From an uncultured Selenomonadaceae bacterium (GTDB lineage Bacteria; Bacillota; Negativicutes; Selenomonadales; Selenomonadaceae): a DNA stretch of 17,787 bases. Where the stretch lies: positions 1-17,787 of the forward strand of contig CAJODU010000044.1 in the NCBI GenBank assembly GCA_905233325.1. The letters run 5' to 3'. Each line of letters opens with the position of its first letter. Positions within the stretch are counted from its first letter, which is position 1. The notes under the pieces were generated by a model that saw only the letters and a program-made list of their open reading frames with translations, did no database searches and had not been told where the DNA came from. Positions 1 through 5,546 of the stretch are shown here, one piece after another. The position numbers were made by a program, and so were the translations under genes.

Positions 1-417
1 ACAGCAGGTGAGACTATCTTGAACTTGTCGCCAATGAGGTTGATTGTTGGTATCGGTTGCAGACGTGGGACTTCAAAAGAGCAAATTAAAACGGCTGTCA
101 CTGAATCCTGCAGGAGGATTGAACAGCCGGTCGAACGCATTTCTTTGATTGCCTCTGTTGACATTAAGAGCAAAGAAAGAGGTCTGCTTGAATTTGCAGA
201 GTCGATTGATCGCAAAATTTTATTTTTCAATGCTGAAACTTTACAGCGTACAATCAATAAATACAATTTATCGGAATCGGAATTTGTCAAAAACACCGTT
301 GGTGTAGGAAATATCTGTGAGGCTGCGGCATTGTCCTGCGTTGAACGTGGAAGAGTTGCCCTCAGCAAGAGCAAGTTTGACGGTGTAACTGTTGCCCTTG
401 TTTGGGAGAATTTTTAA
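1..417 (+). CDS. cbiG: Cobalt-precorrin-5A hydrolase CbiG, C-terminal part (5' end outside window)
   Basis: The reading frame is open from base 1, so the gene starts upstream; 138 residues are visible. The segment GIGCRRGTSKEQI followed by GVGNICEAAAL and a final SKFDGVTVALVW is the typical CbiG C-terminal domain. CbiG opens the delta-lactone of cobalt-precorrin-5A and releases the C2 unit in the anaerobic (early cobalt insertion) cobalamin pathway in the cytoplasm. The N-terminal and middle domains cannot be assessed. An internal TTG (19) and ATG (34) exist, but the in-frame codons before them read as continuous protein, so a start there is unlikely. The gene is probably the end of a cob/cbi cluster lying to the left. 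It ends 5 bp before the convergent fabZ stop. Confidence 0.88.
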   Translation, partial: TAGETILNLSPMRLIVGIGCRRGTSKEQIKTAVTESCRRIEQPVERISLIASVDIKSKERGLLEFAESIDRKILFFNAETLQRTINKYNLSESEFVKNTVGVGNICEAAALSCVERGRVALSKSKFDGVTVALVWENF

Positions 418-422
418 TCAGA

Positions 423-863
423 TTAAAGTTCCGTTTGATGTTTCAGTGCGAATTTAAAGTCAGCGGAGGCAACCATTTTATCTTTGACATAACCATCAGC
501 GTGCAGGACACCGAAATCACCGCGTACCCTCACAATTTCCGCCTTGGTTATCAATGTGTCACCGGGAATCACAATTTGCTTGAATTTGATATTATCCATA
601 CCACCGAAGAGGGCTATTTTGCCTCTGTGCTCCTCAGGGTAGAGCATTGCCACCCCGCCGACTTGTGCCATAGCTTCAAGGAGCAGTACACCGGGCATTA
701 TAGGCTTTTCGGGAAAATGTCCCAAAAACTGCGGCTCATTCATAGTGATATTTTTCAAGCCTGTTGCAGATTTAAAAGGTTCTATCTCCAATATTCTGTC
801 GACCAATAACATCGGCGGTCTGTGAGGAAGAATCTTTTTAATTTCGTTAATATCGAGTTCCAT
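423..863 (-). CDS. fabZ: 3-hydroxyacyl-ACP dehydratase FabZ
   Basis: This 146-residue single hot-dog-fold enzyme dehydrates (3R)-hydroxyacyl-ACP in the type II fatty acid cycle in the cytoplasm. The active-site stretch GHFPEKPIMPGVLLLEAMAQ carries the catalytic His49 and Glu63, and ILPHRPPMLLVDR near the N-terminus is characteristic. Length is normal for the family. The ATG start has an AGGAG ribosome binding site about 8 nt upstream. It lies 24 nt behind lpxC on the same strand, the usual pairing in Gram-negative Firmicutes, where both use the hydroxyacyl-ACP pool (FabZ for phospholipid, LpxC for lipid A). Other lipid A genes (lpxA and so on) do not follow; the convergent cbiG does. It is probably co-transcribed from the lpxC promoter. 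Confidence 0.97.
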   Translation of the reverse strand: MELDINEIKKILPHRPPMLLVDRILEIEPFKSATGLKNITMNEPQFLGHFPEKPIMPGVLLLEAMAQVGGVAMLYPEEHRGKIALFGGMDNIKFKQIVIPGDTLITKAEIVRVRGDFGVLHADGYVKDKMVASADFKFALKHQTEL

Positions 864-887
864 TTATATCACTCCTAAATATTTTTC

Positions 888-1724
888 TTAATTAAAATCG
901 GCGGCTATCATTTTAGCCAGCTTGGTGTTGAGAGCGTGACCGGAGGCCGCTGCAATAATATGACCTCTGATAATTCCCGCAAGTCTCATATCGCCAATCA
1001 GATCAAGAATCTTATGTCTCACCAGCTCATCAGGATAGATTAAATCGTTCAGCCAGCGATTATCATTGTAGACTATCACATTTTCAAGAGTGCCGCCGAG
1101 ACCCAAACCCATTGAGTGCAGAGCCTCTATCTCTTTCTCGTAAGCAATGGTTCTTGCCGGTGCAATTTCTTTTTCGTAAATCTCCTCATCAATGATAAAA
1201 TCTCTATATTGTATACCAACCAGCGGGTGGGGGTTGACGGAAGTAAAACTGACTCTAAAGCCATCATAAGGCAGGGCAAGGACGAATCGACGCCCATTAT
1301 CATTCAGATCATCAACGCGATAAATCTTATCTATTATTACCTCGCGACGTTCGCTCTCCTGCTCCTCAATGCCGGCGGATTTTATAAGGCGGAAGAAATC
1401 AACGGAATTTCCCATCAATACCGGCGGCTCTTCAGCATCAATCTCAATTAAACAGTTGTCGATTTTAGCTGCGTGAAATGCACTCATCAAATGCTCAATC
1501 GTGAAAACTTTGGCACCGTCCTGCTCCAAGGTAGTTGCTCTGACTGTCGCGGTGACGTTTGCGGCTGTTGCCTGTATTTGCGGACTGTTCGGCAAATCGA
1601 CACGTTTAAATATTATGCCGCTGTCAACAGGTGCCGATTTTAATTTCAGTGAGACTTGCTGCCCTGAGTGCAATCCTATTCCGGCGCAAGACACTTCTTT
1701 TTTTAATGTCGTTTGCCTCTGCAA
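888..1724 (-). CDS. lpxC: UDP-3-O-acyl-N-acetylglucosamine deacetylase LpxC
   Basis: The 278-residue zinc amidase performs the first committed step of lipid A synthesis, so the organism should have an LPS-bearing outer membrane. The N-terminal GIGLHSGQQVSLKL, the zinc ligands His78 (IEHLMSA), His237 and Asp241 (RHKILDLIGD), and the catalytic His263 (SGHALNTKLA) are all present. The start is TTG at 1724: a strong GGAGGAG lies about 7 nt upstream and no ATG fits the family's N-terminus. One oddity: residues 101-108 read PVLMGNSV where most LpxC have P(I/V)xDGSA. The aspartate is replaced by Met, in a loop outside the zinc site. It is the first gene of an lpxC-fabZ unit. Confidence 0.97.
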   Translation of the reverse strand: MQRQTTLKKEVSCAGIGLHSGQQVSLKLKSAPVDSGIIFKRVDLPNSPQIQATAANVTATVRATTLEQDGAKVFTIEHLMSAFHAAKIDNCLIEIDAEEPPVLMGNSVDFFRLIKSAGIEEQESERREVIIDKIYRVDDLNDNGRRFVLALPYDGFRVSFTSVNPHPLVGIQYRDFIIDEEIYEKEIAPARTIAYEKEIEALHSMGLGLGGTLENVIVYNDNRWLNDLIYPDELVRHKILDLIGDMRLAGIIRGHIIAAASGHALNTKLAKMIAADFN

Positions 1725-1761
1725 TATTTACTCCTCCCAGATGAATATTTTACTATTTTGT

Positions 1762-1790
1762 ATTTTAGCACGTTCACGGCAAGACTGCAA
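1762..1790 (-). promoter_or_regulatory. Predicted lpxC-fabZ promoter
   Basis: Read on the minus strand, TTGCAG (1785-1790) and TAAAAT (1762-1767) are spaced by 17 nt, and the -10 is preceded by TGC (extended -10). The start point would lie about 30 nt upstream of the lpxC TTG codon. The -35 is weak, so the extended -10 probably does most of the work. Prediction only. Confidence 0.5.
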
Positions 1791-1801
1791 CAAATTTTTT
1801 C

Positions 1802-1830
1802 TTGACTTTGCCTCTAAAATTTTGTAGTAT
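1802..1830 (+). promoter_or_regulatory. Predicted recO promoter
   Basis: TTGACT (1802-1807) and TAGTAT (1825-1830) are separated by 17 nt in a very AT-rich stretch. A second TATAAT (1835-1840) lies just downstream but is too far from the -35. It is divergent from the lpxC promoter, with 11 bp between the two -35 boxes. Confidence 0.5.
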
Positions 1831-1885
1831 AAAATATAATGTAAATTGAATTTTTTTAATTGTGAAAGAGTTAGCGATTGATTTA

Positions 1886-2521
1886 ATGGAAAAGTTTTGT
1901 AAAACTGAGGCAGTTGTCCTCGCAACTACGGATTTTGGAGACGCCAACAGAGTGGTGTCTTTTTATACTAAAGAATTTGGTAAGATTGAGGCTAATGCCT
2001 ACAACTGCAGAAGGGCTAAAAGTCCGATCTCCGGTGCCATGCAGATGTTCAATCATATATCTTTAGAGTTTATCAAGAGTTCACCGGTTTATAGAGTGCA
2101 TGAGGCTGATATAATCGATTTCTATAATATTAGTGAAAATTTGTCAAAATTGGCTTATGCGTCTATTTTGTTTGAATTGGTTAATAAAATGTCACCCATA
2201 GGACAAGTTGACAACTCTGTATATACCTTGCTGTTGAAGGCTTTGAAAGCCTTTGATAAACGCAACCCGCGAATTGTAGCCTTAATATCCTCTTGTCAAT
2301 TCATACAACTTTCAGGCTTTGCGATAGAATATCCACAATCACTGGAAAAACTCTTTGAATTGCTGATAAACTTCGATTGGAAGGACTCTGCGAAATTTTC
2401 TTTAAAGTCAGGTGAATTGGAGGCGGCAGAAAAATTTTTTTACAATTATGCTCAATCTGTTTTGGAATCACCACTAAACTCGTTAAAATTTCTGAATATG
2501 ATTCAATCGTCAGTCGCTTAG
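1886..2521 (+). CDS. recO: DNA repair protein RecO (without the usual zinc-binding cysteines)
   Basis: RecO acts with RecF/RecR to load RecA on SSB-coated gaps and anneals single strands. The N-terminal KTEAVVLATTDFGDANRVVSF is the typical RecO OB-fold start, and a helical C-terminal half follows. I chose ATG at 1886 (211 residues) because MEKFCKTEAVVL matches the family N-terminus; an in-frame GTG at 1862 would add eight residues. Neither start has a good ribosome binding site. The protein is shorter than the common 240-250 residues. Where many RecO proteins carry a CxxC...CxxC zinc finger, this one reads GFAIEYPQ and later KSGELEAAEKF with no cysteine pair. It is followed at once by a decayed IS30 element, but the stop looks natural. 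Confidence 0.88.
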   Translation: MEKFCKTEAVVLATTDFGDANRVVSFYTKEFGKIEANAYNCRRAKSPISGAMQMFNHISLEFIKSSPVYRVHEADIIDFYNISENLSKLAYASILFELVNKMSPIGQVDNSVYTLLLKALKAFDKRNPRIVALISSCQFIQLSGFAIEYPQSLEKLFELLINFDWKDSAKFSLKSGELEAAEKFFYNYAQSVLESPLNSLKFLNMIQSSVA

Positions 2522-2532
2522 GCTGTTTTTTT
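2511..2532 (+). terminator. Candidate intrinsic terminator overlapping the recO stop
   Basis: A short dyad, CAGTC / GGCTG (one G-U pair, loop GCTTA), spans the recO stop codon and runs directly into eight T (2525-2532 with the stem end). The stem is only 5 bp, so strength is uncertain. Confidence 0.35.
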
Positions 2533-2544
2533 ATCATTGAATTG

Positions 2545-2967
2545 TCAAGTGAAAAGCAACGAAGTAGAAAAATAAATTTCCGCAGAAGTTTTATATCCCA
2601 AACATTTTCTCGGTCGATTGTTCAAATCTGAAATTTTAGTTTGCAAATATTCATCGCTGAGATCAATTATGTCTTGTCCTTTAGGAAAATACTCATGCAG
2701 TAAGCCATTGGTGTTCTCATTTGTAACACGCTCCTATGGATGATGTGTCGGTGGAAAGTAAAATTTTACTCCCAATGCTTTTGTTACTTTAGAGTGTTTG
2801 GCAAATTCCTTATCTCTGTCAGGAGTAACGGAAAAAAGCGATTGCCCCCTTAGTGCCTCTATCATAGCTTTGCTTACACCTGAACTGCTTTTTTATTTGA
2901 AAGCGACTTTTTCTGTCGGTTAAAGTTAAGAGACAGCCTTTGCCATTTTCTCCGGCGACCAACGATT
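2545..2967 (-). pseudogene. IS30-family transposase remnant (C-terminal half, frameshifted, internal stop)
   Basis: Translating the minus strand in pieces gives an IS30 DDE transposase C-terminal half. VAGENGKGCLLTLTDRKSRF is followed, after a frameshift near 2890, by VSKAMIEALRG, then VTPDRDKEFAKHS, KALGVKFYFPPTHHP, ERVTNENTNGLLHEYFPKG and finally NNRPRKCLGYKTSAEIYF. The second acidic residue (DRDKEF) and the third (TNENTNG) of the DDE triad are present. The part with the first aspartate and the DNA-binding N-terminus is missing. A TAG at 2734-2736 replaces the Trp expected after FPPTHHP. The gene ends at the TGA at 2545-2547, followed by ACTTGACAATTC-type sequence seen at IS30 ends. It abuts recO, is non-functional, and its 5' edge is fused to the small ORF starting at 3091. 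Confidence 0.87.
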
Positions 2968-3091
2968 TTGTAAAAATAATTTTTTCACTTGCGCTATCTG
3001 AGGCAGTTTCATCACCGCAACCTCCAAAGATTTCCACACTAACAATAAATCCTGCAATTATCATCGACTTTGCAATTTCTGATAATTTCAT
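2962..3091 (-). pseudogene. Small hydrophobic ORF behind hairpin leader copy A, fused into the IS30 remnant
   Basis: From the ATG at 3091-3089 the frame reads MKLSEIAKSMIIAGFIVSVE, then IFGGCGDETASDSASEK: a basic/polar N-terminus, one hydrophobic helix and a polar tail. Near 2962 the sequence becomes IS30-like (VAGENGKGC) and the frame runs on to 2819 out of the transposase phase. So the natural 3' end was probably lost to the insertion or a deletion. The start has GAGGTGA five nt upstream, identical to leader copy B. I do not recognise a family. It could be a membrane-active toxin-like peptide, a secreted peptide or an exported small protein. The GGC (residues 24-26 of the ORF) does not form a convincing lipobox. 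Confidence 0.4.
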
Positions 3092-3170
3092 AAGCGTCAC
3101 CTCATCTCTGAGGCTTGATTGACCGCCTGTCTGGTTTGATATCATATCTGATTATCACAAAAATTTCAGA
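3087..3170 (-). repeat. Direct repeat copy A: leader with Shine-Dalgarno-sequestering hairpin
   Basis: Bases 3087-3141 are identical over 55 nt to 3375-3429, and similarity continues less exactly to about 3170 (TATCACAAAAA-TTCAGA). On the minus strand it forms GCGgTCA / TGACGC, a 6-nt bulge, then CCTCA-GAGA-TGAGG (3094-3126). The Shine-Dalgarno GAGGTGA (3097-3103) is completely paired. The ATG of the downstream ORF is at 3091-3089. Confidence 0.85.
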
Positions 3171-3190
3171 CTGCCGGCAAAAAATACTAC

Positions 3191-3222
3191 AAATAAAGAG
3201 ACGCTCTGCGACAACAGAGCGT
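3191..3222 (-). terminator. Intrinsic terminator of the 24-residue peptide transcript
   Basis: The perfect 8-bp stem ACGCTCTG / CAGAGCGT (3201-3208 and 3215-3222, 6-nt loop) is followed on the minus strand by CTCTTTATTTG. The T-rich side lies only in the minus direction, so it closes the small-ORF transcript starting near 3460, about 80 nt beyond that ORF's stop. Confidence 0.65.
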
Positions 3223-3304
3223 TGGTATCACGTTAGACGGTCAGCCTCGATTATATATGTTGTGATTATAAGTTAAAGAAGATTAGTAGCTGTCTAGTTG
3301 AGAC

Positions 3305-3379
3305 CTAGGCGGCTACTTTGCTCGTTAAGACGAGAATTGTGATAATAGTCACAATGACCATTGCAATCTTCATCTTCAT
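3305..3379 (-). CDS. 24-residue hydrophobic peptide, candidate type I toxin-like or regulated membrane peptide
   Basis: The ATG at 3379-3377 is preceded at 5 nt by GAGGTGA, and the frame encodes MKMKIAMVIVTIITILVL followed by TSKVAA and a TAG stop. This is a two-lysine head, one hydrophobic segment of about 15 residues and a short tail, the size and profile of membrane-acting type I toxins (Ibs/Fst/Ldr-like in physical character, without recognisable sequence identity). Its leader folds into a hairpin that pairs the whole Shine-Dalgarno, and its 3' UTR ends in an intrinsic terminator (3191-3222), so a free-standing mRNA of about 250 nt is likely. I see no convincing antisense promoter. Alternatives are a leader peptide or a chance ORF; the identical leader before a second hydrophobic ORF argues against chance. 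Confidence 0.45.
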   Translation of the reverse strand: MKMKIAMVIVTIITILVLTSKVAA

Positions 3380-3460
3380 AAGCGTCACCTCATCTCTGAG
3401 GCTTGATTGACCGCCTGTCTGGTTTGATACCGAATCTAATTTATCACAAAAAATTCAGAT
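3375..3460 (-). repeat. Direct repeat copy B: leader with Shine-Dalgarno-sequestering hairpin
   Basis: Second copy of the leader, 288 bp from copy A. The hairpin is at 3382-3414, and the paired GAGGTGA at 3385-3391. Upstream, GATAAA/GATAAT in a TTTTTTGT context occurs in both copies and may be the -10, with no good -35. The 55 nt nearest the start codon are identical while the flanks have diverged, suggesting that the leader RNA is the selected part or that the duplication is recent. Confidence 0.85.
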
Positions 3461-3488
3461 TAACTATGAAAATATATTACAATATGAT
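3460..3488 (+). promoter_or_regulatory. Predicted promoter of the OPT transporter run
   Basis: TTAACT (3460-3465) and TATGAT (3483-3488) are separated by 17 nt and lie about 28 nt before the ATG at 3516. The start point would give a leader of about 20 nt. The -35 overlaps the outer edge of leader repeat B, so the small-peptide promoter and this one face away from each other. Confidence 0.5.
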
Positions 3489-3515
3489 CAAAGATCTTAG
3501 AATTGATGGTAAGCT

Positions 3516-5528
3516 ATGAAGAAAAATGAATCAGAATTTATGAAACACGAACTGACACTGCCTGAGCTTACAATGCGCGGTATGCTACTCGGTGCAATCT
3601 TGACAGTGATTTTCACTGCCTCAAATGTTTATCTCGGTCTCAAGGTAGGCTTGACGTTCTCCTCAGCTATTCCTGCGGCTGTTATTTCGATGGCTGTCCT
3701 GCGAATGTGCAAAGACGCCAACATCTTGGAAAATAATATGGTTCAGACACAAGCCTCCGCGGCAGGTACACTCTCAGCAATCATCTTCGTGATACCGGGT
3801 ATGCTGATGATAGGTTATTGGCAGAATTTTGAATTTTGGCAAGTGTTGATAGTTTCGGCTTGCGGCGGCTGTTTGGGTGTGTTGTTTACAATCCCTCTGC
3901 GCCGTGCTATGGTTGTACACAGTGACTTGCCCTATCCTGAAGGCGTCGCCGCGGCTGAAATTTTAAGAGCCGGCTCTCAATCAGATAAATCAATCGGAGG
4001 TCTCAAGGAAATAATGAGCGGCAGTATTCTCGCCTCTATCGTCTCATTCTTGACTAATGGTCTCTATGTTCTTGCCGGTGGTCTTTCAATGTGGTTTCCT
4101 ATCGGCAAGGGAATGACGCAATTTCCTATTGGTTACTCAACCGCACTTGTCGGTGCTGGTTATCTTGTCGGTATCACAAGCGGGCTTGCTATGCTTGCGG
4201 GTATTTTGATTGCTTGGGCGGGTTTTGTTCCGTACTACACAATAACGGAAGTTCCGCTTGACGGTCAAAGTATGCAGGATTTTGCCCAGATGATGTATTC
4301 TCAGCGTGTCAGATTGGTTGGTGCAGGTGCAATGGGTGTTGCCGCTGTATGGACTTTAATTTCTTTAGCCAAGCCTGTAATTGAAGGCGTTAAAGAATCA
4401 CTCGCGGCGGTGCGCTCCTCGCAAGCAGAGCAGGGCAAACATAGAATGGATATTGATATGTCCGTTAAGTCAGTTGGTCTTGTTTTTTTGATTGTTACGA
4501 TCGGACTACTCTGCGTCTTTTATAGTTTCGTCAGTCCTGCCGGTCTTCCTATGACACAGACTTTGACATTTGTGGTCGTCGGTGTAGTCCTTGCGGTGAT
4601 GATGGGCTTTTTTGTTGCGGCTGCCTGTGCATATATGGCAGGTCTCATCGGAACTTCTTCCAGTCCACTGTCGGGGATCGGAATACTTGCAATTATAATA
4701 TCATCACTTGTGATTTTTGCACTTTGTACATCTTTTGGGATATTTGATTTGCCGAATGGTGAGAAATTTGCGACGGCGATTGCAATTTTTACGACAAGTA
4801 TAATCTTTGCTATTGCTTGTATATCAAATGATAATATGCAAGACCTCAAGACAGGCTTTCTCGTCGGTGCTACCCCTTGGCGTCAGCAGGTTGCTTTACT
4901 TCTCGGCTGTGTGGTTGGTGCCTTCGTTATTGCTCCTGTGCTCAACTTACTCTATGAGGCTTATGGTTTTCCGGGTGCTCTGCCGCGTCCCGATATGAAT
5001 CCCGACACTGCCCTCTCCGCTCCGCAAGCAGCATTGATGACAACCATTGCTCAAGGTATCTTCTCTGCACAGCTTGAATGGAAATACATTTACATTGGAA
5101 TAGCACTCGGCGTAGTTTTAGTGATTGTAAATCTTCTCCTCACCAAAAATACTAAATATGCACTTCCACCGCTTGCCGTCGGTATGGGAATTTATCTCCC
5201 GCCATCAATTCAGACACCGTTAATCATTGGTGCTGCAATGGGCTATTTCCTTGACAAATCACTTCATAATCGTAATCTCAATGAAGAAGCCATTGAGGAT
5301 CATAAACGGAGAGGCACGCTCTTTGCGTCCGGTTTGATTGTCGGTGAGTCAATAATGGGTGTGCTGCTCGCTGCGGTGATTGTTGTTTCAGTCAGTAATG
5401 GCGGCAGTGATGCTCCGCTCTCCATTGCCTCTGAAGAATTTACAAGCGGTGCCATGCCGGAAATATTGGGATTTATTGCCTTTGCCGCCATTCTTTGTAT
5501 CTTCTGTAAGTTCGTATTAAAGCGATAA
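3516..5528 (+). CDS. OPT-family oligopeptide transporter
   Basis: This 670-residue polytopic inner-membrane protein belongs to the prokaryotic oligopeptide transporter (OPT) family, proton-coupled carriers of small peptides or metal chelates. The opening LPELTMRGMLLGAIL and NVYLGLKVGLTFSSAIPA are family signatures, as are LPYPEGVAAAEILRAG and GIGILAIIISSLV. Many hydrophobic segments (roughly 14-16) fill the length, and the size is normal. The start could be ATG 3516 or ATG 3540; neither has a strong ribosome binding site, and the 3516 choice keeps the charged MKKNESEFMKHE cytoplasmic head. It is the first gene of a plus-strand run, followed after 18 nt by topB. The substrate cannot be read from sequence. 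Confidence 0.93.
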   Translation: MKKNESEFMKHELTLPELTMRGMLLGAILTVIFTASNVYLGLKVGLTFSSAIPAAVISMAVLRMCKDANILENNMVQTQASAAGTLSAIIFVIPGMLMIGYWQNFEFWQVLIVSACGGCLGVLFTIPLRRAMVVHSDLPYPEGVAAAEILRAGSQSDKSIGGLKEIMSGSILASIVSFLTNGLYVLAGGLSMWFPIGKGMTQFPIGYSTALVGAGYLVGITSGLAMLAGILIAWAGFVPYYTITEVPLDGQSMQDFAQMMYSQRVRLVGAGAMGVAAVWTLISLAKPVIEGVKESLAAVRSSQAEQGKHRMDIDMSVKSVGLVFLIVTIGLLCVFYSFVSPAGLPMTQTLTFVVVGVVLAVMMGFFVAAACAYMAGLIGTSSSPLSGIGILAIIISSLVIFALCTSFGIFDLPNGEKFATAIAIFTTSIIFAIACISNDNMQDLKTGFLVGATPWRQQVALLLGCVVGAFVIAPVLNLLYEAYGFPGALPRPDMNPDTALSAPQAALMTTIAQGIFSAQLEWKYIYIGIALGVVLVIVNLLLTKNTKYALPPLAVGMGIYLPPSIQTPLIIGAAMGYFLDKSLHNRNLNEEAIEDHKRRGTLFASGLIVGESIMGVLLAAVIVVSVSNGGSDAPLSIASEEFTSGAMPEILGFIAFAAILCIFCKFVLKR

Positions 5529-5546
5529 TATATAATGAGGTAGATT

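Noticed and set aside
402..809. 135-residue plus-strand ORF
   Set aside because: Antisense to fabZ, which has its active-site residues and a ribosome binding site.
1728..1925. 65-residue minus-strand ORF between lpxC and recO
   Set aside because: It covers both promoters and the recO 5' end, with no plausible protein features.
3230..3300. Possible antisense RNA promoter opposite the 24-residue peptide transcript
   Set aside because: TATA-like stretches are present (TTATATAT, TTATAAG), but no -35 at acceptable spacing, so it was not listed as a feature.
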